Origin: Flagellimonas meridianipacifica
GTDB lineage: Bacteria; Bacteroidota; Bacteroidia; Flavobacteriales; Flavobacteriaceae
Reading direction: 5' to 3'
Length of the DNA stretch: 64,000 bases
NCBI RefSeq assembly: GCF_003001695.1
Contig: NZ_PVYX01000001.1
Span: 930,001 to 994,000, forward strand
This document shows, one piece after another, positions 8,551 to 17,734 of this stretch. The translations under genes and the position numbers were made by a program. Position 1 is the first letter of the stretch. Each line of letters begins with the position of its first letter. The notes under the pieces are model-generated. The model was not told the origin of the DNA and ran no database searches. It was given only the letters and a program-made list of their open reading frames with translations.

Positions 8551-8856
8551 ATGAAATCAAGAACTCTCAAAGTTTTAATTACATCTTTTTTGATAGGACT
8601 TCTTTTAGCGCTTCATTCTTTTTTTATCTCGGGAACAAATCCACTCTTTGAACTACTCATTAAAGGTTTCCTTCTTTTGCTCATTGTCTATTGCGTTAGT
8701 CAAATTTTGAAAGAGCCGAGTAAAAGAGAAAAGCTTATCCAAACTCTAATTCTTTTATTGTCAATTGGATTTGGCCTGTTCGTAGCTAATAGGTCATTGG
8801 ACAAGCTGAACAAAACAGGGGGCAGAAAATATCAAGTTGAACAAAAATCGAATTGA
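8551..8856 (+). CDS. small membrane protein of unknown function
   Basis: A 101-residue protein with a short basic N-terminus and three hydrophobic segments (about 8-27, 32-50 and 62-79), ending in a charged tail. No conserved domain is recognised. It follows another small membrane gene by about 50 bases and the two may share a transcript. The ATG is followed at once by KSRTLK and a hydrophobic helix, a reasonable start. Confidence 0.55.
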   Translation: MKSRTLKVLITSFLIGLLLALHSFFISGTNPLFELLIKGFLLLLIVYCVSQILKEPSKREKLIQTLILLLSIGFGLFVANRSLDKLNKTGGRKYQVEQKSN

Positions 8857-9065
8857 GATTCAATTAAACTTTAAGCAGAATTATTCCCGTCCTGCTGCTA
8901 CTCAATACGACCGTATATGACGAAAACCGATTGGAAATTGTAGGTGATAAGTCTATTGGTAAGGTTAAGTAGATCCTTTAACCATTTACATTCGTACTAT
9001 TTTATCACCGTTTTCGCAAAAAGCAAAGTATTAAGATTAGAGCTTGCGAGAACAGATGGTCGCAC
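8857..9065. other. intergenic stretch with a possible gene remnant
   Basis: About 210 bases between convergent genes. One frame on the plus strand reads LLLLNTTVYDENRLEIVGDKS before a stop, with no start codon in a sensible place, which could be the tail of a decayed gene. No hairpin terminator or RNA gene is evident. The reading is tentative. Confidence 0.2.
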
Positions 9066-10646
9066 CTACTCTTTCTCAATTCCAGATTTTAAGGGTGTAT
9101 TCAACCAGTACTTATCCGTTAAAAAATCAGAATTAGCTTGCTGATATTTGGGTAAGGGTCTTTGTTTGTTCACGTAATTGATGTTTTGGGGAAGAGGCTT
9201 TATTGGAAATACCTCTTGAACAAAAAGTTCTCTAAATTGATTTGCGGTAACCGTATTTTTTTTTCCCAACTTTCGATTTTGGATGTCTCTTAGATTTCTG
9301 ATTCTATGGGTAATGTGTCTCATCACTCCCTCCTCATCCTCAATTTCATCTATCGGAATTGTACCCTTTACCAATTTTACCTTTATTTTTTTTGTATCCA
9401 CAGTTTCTATGTCAGCTATGCTGAGCTTCCTTTTTTTGTAAAGAAACCTGAAATCCTTTGGGCCGTTTAAAGATTCCCGTTTGACTGGATTTGTAAAACT
9501 TACATAAAAAGCATTTTCATTGATATCAAATGTGATGTCCTTGATTTCGAAGTTTTGTCTATCGGACACTTTGAAATAATTGTTGAACGAAATGTAATTC
9601 AAATACATTAAACCCTCTCGGGAAATATACTCAGTCGTTAAAGTGTACAACGGCTTGTTTCTATGAAAGAGATAATACTCCAGTTTATAAATTGCATACG
9701 TCGTTGGGGAAATAAAGACTTTTCCTTTTGCGGAGTATTCTGCGGCCGAATTGGGTTTTATATATTCAAAATCAATTTCATACAAAGGAACACCATCAAA
9801 ATAGCTTACTCTTCTTGTTTTAAAGGTGTGATTGCCTACAAAGTCGGTTTGCAAAACATCGACGAAAGAAAAACTGGGACGGACATAGTTACGTATCGGA
9901 TTATGAAGGAACAGAATACTCAGTTCGTTTCCTCCCATATCCGATATCACGGCATTCAAAATATATTTCCCATCCGCATTGTATGCCTTGGCCAATTGCT
10001 CATCCTGAGGAAAATCCAGATTCGTTTTGTATTGGTGCAACACCGTTTGGTTACTAGGGTGATATATCTGATTGGTCTGTATTCCACCATCGAAAACTTC
10101 AATAATAGCTTCATTTAAATTCAAATATTGACTGCCTGTCTTTTGATAGTCTCTATAGTAGGCAACATAAGAATGGGGTAGGTTCGGATAGTTTTTGGGT
10201 ATACTGTCAATCGCTTTTTTTATTAGGGAAATACCAAGTATATCATTATTCCTTTGTTTGCCCTTGCCAACCAATACTACTTCACTCAGGGATTCTATTT
10301 TGGGAGTTAAAAGAATAATGTTTAACTCTTTATTTTGCAAATTTGAAGTGGGTATTTCCAAGGTTTCATACCCTATACTTGCTATTCTTAATGTATCAAT
10401 GGATGATTTAAGCTTAGCCGGCATTCTAAAGTAGCCATTGTCATCGGTGACAATGCCTTTTTGGGTGTTTTTAAATTGAATCGTTGCGAAGACAATAGGT
10501 ACGCTGTCCTTGGAATCCAGTATTTGGGCCTTTAGTTCTTCTTCATTATTTTGACCAAAGGTCTGCGTAGCAAAAAAAATGGCGATACCAAAGGATACGC
10601 TCCTTTTCCAATGACCGCTATTGCTGCAGAGCTGTTTAAACTTCAT
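9066..10646 (-). CDS. CarboxypepD_reg-like domain envelope protein
   Basis: A 526-residue protein with a signal sequence ending near QTFGQ and an N-terminal CarboxypepD_reg-like beta-sandwich (about 35-125: AQILDSKDSVPIVFATIQFKNTQ, IASIGYETLEIP). The remaining 400 residues are a conserved flavobacterial region rich in Tyr and Phe with no catalytic motif that I can see. It probably sits at the periplasmic or outer-membrane level. It lies 8 bases after the upstream MG2-like/TonB-plug gene on the same strand, so the two form an operon and probably act together. The function is unknown. Confidence 0.75.
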   Translation of the reverse strand: MKFKQLCSNSGHWKRSVSFGIAIFFATQTFGQNNEEELKAQILDSKDSVPIVFATIQFKNTQKGIVTDDNGYFRMPAKLKSSIDTLRIASIGYETLEIPTSNLQNKELNIILLTPKIESLSEVVLVGKGKQRNNDILGISLIKKAIDSIPKNYPNLPHSYVAYYRDYQKTGSQYLNLNEAIIEVFDGGIQTNQIYHPSNQTVLHQYKTNLDFPQDEQLAKAYNADGKYILNAVISDMGGNELSILFLHNPIRNYVRPSFSFVDVLQTDFVGNHTFKTRRVSYFDGVPLYEIDFEYIKPNSAAEYSAKGKVFISPTTYAIYKLEYYLFHRNKPLYTLTTEYISREGLMYLNYISFNNYFKVSDRQNFEIKDITFDINENAFYVSFTNPVKRESLNGPKDFRFLYKKRKLSIADIETVDTKKIKVKLVKGTIPIDEIEDEEGVMRHITHRIRNLRDIQNRKLGKKNTVTANQFRELFVQEVFPIKPLPQNINYVNKQRPLPKYQQANSDFLTDKYWLNTPLKSGIEKE

Positions 10647-10654
10647 AACTTCTA

Positions 10655-13060
10655 TTATTCATTGGGTGACAAGGAAATTGTTTGGGAGACAAATGATCCT
10701 TGATTCGTAATCCCTTCAACGAAAATTTTAACTCCAGCCGAGTACGCATTGGAGACCTTAAATTTTATCAACCCGTTTACATCTGATTTAAGTTGGGGCA
10801 ACCAATCCAACACCCCAAAATATTCAAAGAAATCGGACTCATAAGAGGAGTACCTTGGCACATAAAACTCACGCTCCTGGGTAAATGTCATTTCAAATGG
10901 ATGCTCCGAATATTCAGTATAGGCGTTGGAACGCTTTCTGGAAGACTTGTACTCTTCTCCCGTATATATTCGAATTACACCACCTGAATTAATACCTTCC
11001 CCAAGACCTTTCTTGTTCACCTCGATATAATCGATTTCCGATAGCCTAAGATTCGAGAGCACACTAAGTACATCCGGTTGTAGCCCTGCACTTCCAATAA
11101 TGGTCGTATCCCTGGTAATGAAGGGGTTAAGCAAATGATCATCAATATAAATTGAGGGTTCTCCGCTGGAACCAAAGTTTTGTGCTTGTTGGTTAACAAT
11201 CAAAAATCGACCCTGTTCTTCCCTTACAAGAAAACCTTTCCTGCTGATATAATTTCTAAAGGTAACAAGATGCTGTTTTTGCTCATTTGTAATTTCCTCA
11301 ACATTCCCAAAGGTTTTGTTTTGAAGTGATTCAAGCTGTGACGACTTCCTTTTGGCTTGGACAATAACTTCTTCTAAAGCTCGAATTTGGTTTAATATAC
11401 GAAACCTCTCTGAGTAGTCTGTTTTAGAAATGCTCGTGCTCCCGTAGCCCAAAGCTTGTGATGAGGTATCAATCTCGGGAACTTTGGAGGGATAAAAGCT
11501 CACAGTAACATCTGCGGGACTTAGTTTTCCTTTACTACTTATTCTCCCAATTCTGAAAAAATCGTCCCCATCCGGAAAAAGCCCCGTTTTCTCTAGTTTT
11601 TCCTGCCCCTCTTCAAAGGAAACAATTTCGAGATTGTTATTTCCGTAAGGAATTACAACATATTGCTGGTTTCCCTTTTTAGCATCCCGTTGAATGACCG
11701 CCCGTATCCCCTCTTCAAAGTCATAATCATAATCAGGCGGGGAATTGAATATGTTTTCCCAGCTATAACTGCTCCATCCTTGGGTCAGAAGCAGCAAATC
11801 CAGTTCTTCCTTTTTTAATTCATTGGTATCCTTAAAGTAGTATTCAGCATTTTCAATATATCCTTTCACATAAGGCTGCAAAAGAGTATAGGATGCCAGA
11901 TTATGATGCGGTCTGTACGTCACTGAAGCACTGGGAAGAATAGAAACACTGGCGTTGAGAATTGGTTCTGCAGAAGATATAGATACTTCGATAGAATCTT
12001 TCATGTTTGTCTTTTCAACCAGATTTTTATTTTGAAGAGATATTCCTTCATAGTTAAAATAAAGTCTTTCAACCAATGGTTGACCGGAACTATCAAAAAC
12101 CGTGAATATGTTCATTCCAGGAAAAAGAATGCCACGGGGTATATCATTGTTTGATTTCAAGCTGGTAAAAGGATTAAGGGCAATTAGGTGGTTATCCTCA
12201 CCGTTGTGGACCAACAAACTATACGTGTTTCGCAATATTTCATTATTACTTGCTTGATTTGTGGATAGGGTTAGACTTAAGCCACCACCTTGGTCCAATA
12301 GCGTTAAAACGACGCCCTTGTTTTCAGATTTGGGTAACGGATACTCCAGTTCTTTTCCTTCAAAATTGATTTTAACAGCATAGGTTCGCCCGATATCGGG
12401 CTTTAATTTGAATCTTCCGTGACCGTGTTTATTGCAACTTATTTTTCCTAAACTATTACCCGTTTCATCAACTAGCTCCCCTTCAACATTGGGTATTCCC
12501 AACCCTGAAGCGTCCTTTATGGCAATTCCTATTACACTCTCAACACCCATCACCAAATGACCACCTTCAGGCAGGACTTGAACATCAGGACGTACATTTG
12601 TAGTTAAATTCTCTTGAAAGCCCTCTTTAAAATCCAGAATCTCTATAGTCTGTTTAAAATAATTAGGTTCCTGAAAGTTTTTCATCCAATTGGTAAAGGC
12701 CAAAAGGGTATATGTGCCTGAGGCAAAGAGACTGTCAATTTCAAAAACGCCAGAGGCAAGTCCCTTATCTACTTTCACCAGTTGCTGTTTTATGGGTAAT
12801 CCATCCTTGTTGGAAATGGTTACATAAAGGTTCTTGGTGTCTTTAGAAAGCCGCTTGCTTTCTTTTTCCAAGCAATACGCCTGAAAACCGAGTTGTTCCC
12901 CTTTTATGTAGGTTGTTTTATTCGTATGCAAAAAGACTATTTCCCTTGGGAGTTCAACATAATCCTCATAAGCTTCAAGAACCATATCATCTGAGTTCTC
13001 TTGTGCATAGAAATAAGCATGAACAAATGCAAAAAGTAGGGTAAAAGTATATAACCTCAT
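10655..13060 (-). CDS. MG2-like / TonB-plug domain envelope protein
   Basis: An 801-residue exported protein (signal peptide ending near FAFVHAYFYAQ). Residues about 35-140 look like an alpha-2-macroglobulin MG2-type domain (FLHTNKTTYIKGEQLGFQAY). Then comes a second Ig-like segment with VQVLPEGGHLVMG, a long central region, and a TonB-receptor-plug-like domain near 600-710 (SEIDYIEVNKKG, GGVIRIYTG). No outer-membrane barrel follows, so it is not a complete TonB-dependent transporter. It is the first gene of a two-gene operon. Related proteins are common in Bacteroidota and their role is unproven. Confidence 0.75.
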   Translation of the reverse strand: MRLYTFTLLFAFVHAYFYAQENSDDMVLEAYEDYVELPREIVFLHTNKTTYIKGEQLGFQAYCLEKESKRLSKDTKNLYVTISNKDGLPIKQQLVKVDKGLASGVFEIDSLFASGTYTLLAFTNWMKNFQEPNYFKQTIEILDFKEGFQENLTTNVRPDVQVLPEGGHLVMGVESVIGIAIKDASGLGIPNVEGELVDETGNSLGKISCNKHGHGRFKLKPDIGRTYAVKINFEGKELEYPLPKSENKGVVLTLLDQGGGLSLTLSTNQASNNEILRNTYSLLVHNGEDNHLIALNPFTSLKSNNDIPRGILFPGMNIFTVFDSSGQPLVERLYFNYEGISLQNKNLVEKTNMKDSIEVSISSAEPILNASVSILPSASVTYRPHHNLASYTLLQPYVKGYIENAEYYFKDTNELKKEELDLLLLTQGWSSYSWENIFNSPPDYDYDFEEGIRAVIQRDAKKGNQQYVVIPYGNNNLEIVSFEEGQEKLEKTGLFPDGDDFFRIGRISSKGKLSPADVTVSFYPSKVPEIDTSSQALGYGSTSISKTDYSERFRILNQIRALEEVIVQAKRKSSQLESLQNKTFGNVEEITNEQKQHLVTFRNYISRKGFLVREEQGRFLIVNQQAQNFGSSGEPSIYIDDHLLNPFITRDTTIIGSAGLQPDVLSVLSNLRLSEIDYIEVNKKGLGEGINSGGVIRIYTGEEYKSSRKRSNAYTEYSEHPFEMTFTQEREFYVPRYSSYESDFFEYFGVLDWLPQLKSDVNGLIKFKVSNAYSAGVKIFVEGITNQGSFVSQTISLSPNE

Positions 13061-13310
13061 CTATCACAGGGAATTACTTTAAAAATACGATACAAACTAG
13101 TTTTTTCAAAATGTAACGAATCGATTGAAATGTCAAATCTGACCAAAGTTGCGCATTTAGCACAACCAAAATTTTAGATGATTTTCCATCATACTTTCGG
13201 GCCTAATTCTCAATATCAAATGAATAAAAATCGTGCGTAGAAGTGCGCCTAAAATGATGGCAACTAACCCATTGCCTGTTTTTTTCTATATTTAAGACTT
13301 ACCTCAATTC
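13061..13310. promoter_or_regulatory. divergent promoter region
   Basis: A 250-base AT-rich region between two divergently transcribed operons. Before the propeller sensor gene, TATATTTA at 13287-13294 resembles a -7 box; nothing equally good is seen for the other side. No RNA gene or strong hairpin is visible. Confidence 0.35.
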
Positions 13311-16229
13311 ATGAAGAATTGTACCGGCCATATTTTAATCCAATTTTTTTTGGGCATTGTACTTTGTTCAGCCCAAAACTTTAGATATACCTATTACAAG
13401 AACAGTGACCTCCCTTTTAAAAAGGTTTCCCAAATCAACCAAGATGCCCAAGGGTATATATGGATAGCTTCGGATAAAGGATTGTTTCGGTTTGACGGCA
13501 CTCAATTTGAGGATTTTAACCTTACCCTAAAAAGTAGAAATATTAAGTCCCTGCTTTCCACCCATAGGGACACCTTGTATTTTTCAAACGATGAGGGTCT
13601 CTTTCAGCTCACCTATCAAGAAGGACGCCCAAAAATCAATAAATGGGTTGAAACAAGCGAAGCAGAAAACCTAATGGGTTACCCCGAAGAATTGTTCAGG
13701 GACTCTAAAGGTCGGTTTTGGGTAAGTCAACTGGATGGCAGCGTGTTTTCCATTGATGCTTCTGGAAAACTGCAGAGAAAATTTCAATTGTCAAATCATC
13801 CAAAAACGCGAAAAATAACTTTTGGGGAGGATAAAAACAATACTATCTGGGCGATGATTCCCGAGGAAGGTTTGTTCTATTTGAATGAGAATCAAAAAAA
13901 ATTCAGTTTGTTCCAAACCTTTTCCGCTGGCCAACATTTTGCCACAAATGGTACAAACCTTATTGTGGTTGGCAATGATATCAAGATTTTCACCTTGGAT
14001 GATAATAAAAATGTGAAACAGGAAAAGGTCATTAATTCTGATGGAATTCAATTTAACCAAATCTCAAAGGACCTTGAAGGAAATTATTTTCTAAGCGCTG
14101 ATAAAGAGCTCTTCTCTTTAGAGATAGATAAAGGCACGTTTCAAAAGGTATTTGGATCGAACGATCCACACCGTGTTGAAGAGCTCCCCTTTGTTTCCTT
14201 TGACCATCTTTTTTTTTCTCCAAGTGAATTACGTAAAGGAGGGGATATTTGGGTAAGTACACGGCACGGCTTCGGAATCTTGCAGTTTCCATTTTTTCAA
14301 AGTGTTTCGGGCCTGCCTCATGATAATGTTTTAAGTATAAATACCCATTCTAAAAACAAGGTTTTGCTGGCCATGGGAAATTTGTTTCAGCTTGAAAAAG
14401 CAAACACTTCTTTTTCATTTGAAAAAAATCTAGAGCTTTCACGCGTTTCTTCAATAAGTACTTTCAATGATATGACTTGGTACGGAACTAGTGATGGAAG
14501 TATTCTTTTCTTTAAAAATGGTCTACAACAAAGAGTCTATAATCTTAGCGAGGTCGGAGGAGGAATCTTTTTTATGTCCACCGACCATGTTGGAGAAACT
14601 TGGTTCTGCCAGGCACCACTGGACAAACCTATTTTAGGCGTGAAAAAGGTATCAAGCACGGGCACTATTGTTGACTACGGTGTTCAAAAAGGGATAAACT
14701 CACGCATTTTGGTGATAAAGGAAGGGGGAAGGTCTGAAATTTATGCCGCTGGCATTGGAGCAGATTCTTACCTGTTCAAATATGATAGAGAGAATGATAC
14801 TTTTCAAGACAAAAGCTTACCCTTTAAATTTGAGGTAGGCAGCAATTTTGAAGTGCATGATCTTACCATCGACCATCAAGGTGTAGTTTGGTTGGCAACT
14901 ACAGATGGTCTGTTAAAGTATGACACTGAAACCATAAATCGTGTTAATCTTGGCCCTTATACAACACAAGAAATTAGATCCATTGCATCTTCAAAAGATG
15001 GCAATCTCTGGTTGGCCACAGATACGAATGGTTTAATTTTCTACGGAAAAAATAAATCATACGTACAATTTGATGAAAGCAGCGGAACGCCTTCAAAGGT
15101 TTCCACATATAGGAACCTAAGCATTGATCAGAATGAATTTTTATGGTTTGGTACGGCTGAGGGTGTAGTGTATTCGTCTGTTGCCAATGCAGGGCCTTTG
15201 CGCACCAAGTCTCCTATAATCAAGTCCATTCTAGTTAATGATAAAAATACCGAGCAAAATGAAATGCTCAATGTCCATGAAAAGTCGCGAGTTGAGCTGC
15301 AAGTTTCTACTACGGCATTTCCTGGAAAAGAAGTTTTGTATCAGTACAAAATAATAGATGACGAGCATTTAAGAATAGGTTCCGACCATGCTTCATGGTC
15401 TGACCCCATTAACTCTTCCAAAATCCCCTTGCCAGAAATCAAAAGTGGTGACTATACCCTTAAAATTCGTGGACAACAAAAGGGTGGACATATGTGGAGC
15501 ACCCCTTCTATATTACATTTAACGGTAAAACCCATGTGGTATTCCACTTGGTGGGGTGTCTTAATCCTTTCAATTGGTGGGGTCCTTCTTTTTTGGGTAA
15601 CAACCCGTCAATGGGGTCGTTTTAAAACCCGTAACTTGAGAAAGCTTTTATTGGAGGAGCAATTGATACTGGCAAAAAAAGAGGCCCTTTTGGTTAAAAA
15701 GGACAGCGCCCTCAAGCTTCAACAGGAAGAACTAAAAAGTACGGGGGCCAATGTTTACATGCTCAATCGGCTTTTGTCCTCATTACCTCAGTCCGGCACA
15801 TGGCCCGAGATATTTAAGGGCTTAAAGAGGTTGATTGAGCTCCCTACGGGAATTGATGCCTTCGAAATAGCAAGAGTTGATGGAGGAGAAATAAAGTATC
15901 AAGGATTCCATAGAAACAAAACAGGGCATATCCGAAGAAAAGAGGAGTTCAATGAAAAGGAAAACTTTGCCAGCTATGTTGCTACAACCGGAAAGCCCTT
16001 AATTATAGACAATGTGTCCCAACAAGCTCTAAACTACCTTTGCAATGTTCCTGAAAATGACTTTTCATCCCATCTATTCGTTCCGTTCCAACAACAGGGA
16101 AATACTGCCGTTTTTTGTGTTTATGGCACCGAGGAAAAGAAGTTCTCGCAACGTGATTTGTCTTTGATTCAGATTCTAACAAATTTCCTTGGCCTAATCA
16201 CATCAAAACCCTTGAAAGAAGATGTATAG
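13311..16229 (+). CDS. two-component-type propeller sensor with Y_Y_Y and GAF domains, no kinase
   Basis: A 972-residue sensor with a signal peptide (ending near VLCSAQ), a periplasmic region of Reg_prop beta-propeller repeats (GYIWIASDKGLFRFDG, GVVWLATTDGLLKYD, NLWLATDTNGLIFYG, FLWFGTAEGVVYSS), a Y_Y_Y domain at about 650-740, one membrane helix at about 747-767, a Lys/Glu/Leu-rich coiled coil, and a cytoplasmic GAF-like domain at about 820-965. Hybrid relatives end in a histidine kinase or an AraC/LuxR DNA-binding domain; none is present here, so it probably signals through protein contact. Its stop overlaps the next gene by 8 bases, pointing to translational coupling with the channel. Confidence 0.85.
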   Translation: MKNCTGHILIQFFLGIVLCSAQNFRYTYYKNSDLPFKKVSQINQDAQGYIWIASDKGLFRFDGTQFEDFNLTLKSRNIKSLLSTHRDTLYFSNDEGLFQLTYQEGRPKINKWVETSEAENLMGYPEELFRDSKGRFWVSQLDGSVFSIDASGKLQRKFQLSNHPKTRKITFGEDKNNTIWAMIPEEGLFYLNENQKKFSLFQTFSAGQHFATNGTNLIVVGNDIKIFTLDDNKNVKQEKVINSDGIQFNQISKDLEGNYFLSADKELFSLEIDKGTFQKVFGSNDPHRVEELPFVSFDHLFFSPSELRKGGDIWVSTRHGFGILQFPFFQSVSGLPHDNVLSINTHSKNKVLLAMGNLFQLEKANTSFSFEKNLELSRVSSISTFNDMTWYGTSDGSILFFKNGLQQRVYNLSEVGGGIFFMSTDHVGETWFCQAPLDKPILGVKKVSSTGTIVDYGVQKGINSRILVIKEGGRSEIYAAGIGADSYLFKYDRENDTFQDKSLPFKFEVGSNFEVHDLTIDHQGVVWLATTDGLLKYDTETINRVNLGPYTTQEIRSIASSKDGNLWLATDTNGLIFYGKNKSYVQFDESSGTPSKVSTYRNLSIDQNEFLWFGTAEGVVYSSVANAGPLRTKSPIIKSILVNDKNTEQNEMLNVHEKSRVELQVSTTAFPGKEVLYQYKIIDDEHLRIGSDHASWSDPINSSKIPLPEIKSGDYTLKIRGQQKGGHMWSTPSILHLTVKPMWYSTWWGVLILSIGGVLLFWVTTRQWGRFKTRNLRKLLLEEQLILAKKEALLVKKDSALKLQQEELKSTGANVYMLNRLLSSLPQSGTWPEIFKGLKRLIELPTGIDAFEIARVDGGEIKYQGFHRNKTGHIRRKEEFNEKENFASYVATTGKPLIIDNVSQQALNYLCNVPENDFSSHLFVPFQQQGNTAVFCVYGTEEKKFSQRDLSLIQILTNFLGLITSKPLKEDV

Positions 16230-17304
16230 AATATCAAAATGCATAATAAGCTTCGGTGCGATTCTATTCTTGGGAGTAGCAAGCCTATCTGGTCAGACCC
16301 AAATAGACACATTAAAGGTTGGGGTTTTTAAACAGGTGCCGTTTGTTAATGGGGACAATGATTCATCCTTTTCCGGTCTATCCATTGATTTATGGGAAAA
16401 CATTGCTTTAAAGAACAACGTCCCCTTCAAATATATTGAGTTTAGTGATGCAGTTGGAGTGATACGGGCTTTGGACTACAGGGACATTGACCTCGCCATA
16501 AACCCCATGAAGAATACTGCAAGCAGAATGCAGAAATTTGAAGTCAGTCAGCCCTTTCATATTTCGAGTCTCGGCGTTGTGGTTACCTCATCGAGTCAAA
16601 GTCAATTTCAAATTTTTATCAGCAACTTTTTTTCACGTGATTTTTTGAACATCGTGATTTTGTTGTTACTGATACTACTTTCTTTCGGAACCATACTCTG
16701 GTTTGTGGAAAGACGCTCCAACCGATATCAGTTCAGACCTGGAATTCTTGGGCTTTTTGATGGGCTCTGGTGGGCCGCGGTTACCATGACCACCGTGGGC
16801 TATGGTGACAAAGCTCCAAAAACCAATTTGGGAAAAACAATCGCCATCATTTGGATGTTCACAGCAGTGATAATCATTTCAAGTTTCACTGCGACCATTG
16901 CCTCTACGCTTACGGTCAATAGTTTAGAGGGAGAAATCAATAGCTTGGAGGAGCTTAAAAGTGTTGAACTGATAGCCGTGGTCGGGGCGAGCCCAAGTTC
17001 AGATTTTCTTCAACTTAGCGGGTTTGGAAATACCAAACTATACCGTAGTCCGCAAGAAGCACTTTACGCGTTGTCAAAAAAAGAAGTCAATGCACTGGTT
17101 CATGATAGAACAACGATGCACCATTTAATTCAACAACTGCAAATACAGGAAAGTGTTCAACTTCTACCATTGAGTTTTGAAGAAGGATATCGTAGCTTTA
17201 TGATGCCCAAGGGCCATACTTTTTTTGACGTTCTGAATCAAGAGATAATTTTTCAAATTCAACAAGATTCGTGGAACGCGCTTCTTTTGAATTATGGATT
17301 ATAA
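16222..17304 (+). CDS. GluR0-like ligand-gated potassium channel
   Basis: A 360-residue prokaryotic ionotropic glutamate receptor homologue: signal peptide (1-24), ligand-binding half S1 (about 30-130), membrane helix M1 (140-160), pore loop with the K+ filter TTVGYGD at 190-196, helix M2 (205-230), then S2 (about 235-360). S1 contains Arg102 at the place of the ligand carboxylate-binding Arg of glutamate receptors. S2 contains Asp295 where receptors and amino-acid binding proteins hold the ligand amine. It should therefore be an inner-membrane K+ channel gated by a periplasmic amino acid. It overlaps the preceding sensor gene. The ligand is inferred, not known. Confidence 0.88.
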   Translation: MYRISKCIISFGAILFLGVASLSGQTQIDTLKVGVFKQVPFVNGDNDSSFSGLSIDLWENIALKNNVPFKYIEFSDAVGVIRALDYRDIDLAINPMKNTASRMQKFEVSQPFHISSLGVVVTSSSQSQFQIFISNFFSRDFLNIVILLLLILLSFGTILWFVERRSNRYQFRPGILGLFDGLWWAAVTMTTVGYGDKAPKTNLGKTIAIIWMFTAVIIISSFTATIASTLTVNSLEGEINSLEELKSVELIAVVGASPSSDFLQLSGFGNTKLYRSPQEALYALSKKEVNALVHDRTTMHHLIQQLQIQESVQLLPLSFEEGYRSFMMPKGHTFFDVLNQEIIFQIQQDSWNALLLNYGL

Positions 17305-17326
17305 TGCTAGTGATTTCCTTCCTAAT

Positions 17327-17734
17327 TTACTCTTCGGCAACAGTACTTTGGGATAGTTTTTTTAGGTCGGCACGAGTCAAAGGTTTTGTAATATACCCAT
17401 CAATGAACTCATATTCCTTTGATAAATTTAAATCTTCGGGGGCTATAGAAGAAGTGAGAATGTGAATTTGAATGGAATCGCGAACCACACTTTTGACTTG
17501 CCGCAATTCTTCCAAAAGCTCCCAACCATTCATTACGGGCATATTGATGTCGAGCAACATAATTTCTGGGAGATGTTCAGGGGTTTCTGAAAGCTCCTCC
17601 AACCTATTGTAAGCTTCTAGTCCATTTTCAAAATGAAATACTTCATCAGTAAGTCCAGAAGAGGTAATAAGCACCTCGGCGGCCTCTCGAAAAATAAAAT
17701 CGTCATCAACTAAAAACACTTTTTTTGCTTTCAT
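17327..17734 (-). CDS. single-domain response regulator
   Basis: A 135-residue CheY/Rcp1-type receiver with no output domain. It has the acidic pocket VDDD near residues 9-12, the phosphoacceptor Asp62 in LLDINMPVMNGW, a conserved Thr/Ser in ILTSS and Lys in YITKPLT. Its start overlaps the stop of the upstream PAS kinase by four bases (ATGA), which marks it as the cognate partner. Without an output domain it probably acts by protein interaction or in a phosphorelay. It converges with the channel gene, leaving 22 bases between the stops. Confidence 0.92.
   Translation of the reverse strand: MKAKKVFLVDDDFIFREAAEVLITSSGLTDEVFHFENGLEAYNRLEELSETPEHLPEIMLLDINMPVMNGWELLEELRQVKSVVRDSIQIHILTSSIAPEDLNLSKEYEFIDGYITKPLTRADLKKLSQSTVAEE

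Noticed and set aside
8944..9144. 66-codon plus-strand frame before the CarboxypepD_reg gene
   Set aside because: Half of it is antisense to the end of that gene, and the rest has no coding character.
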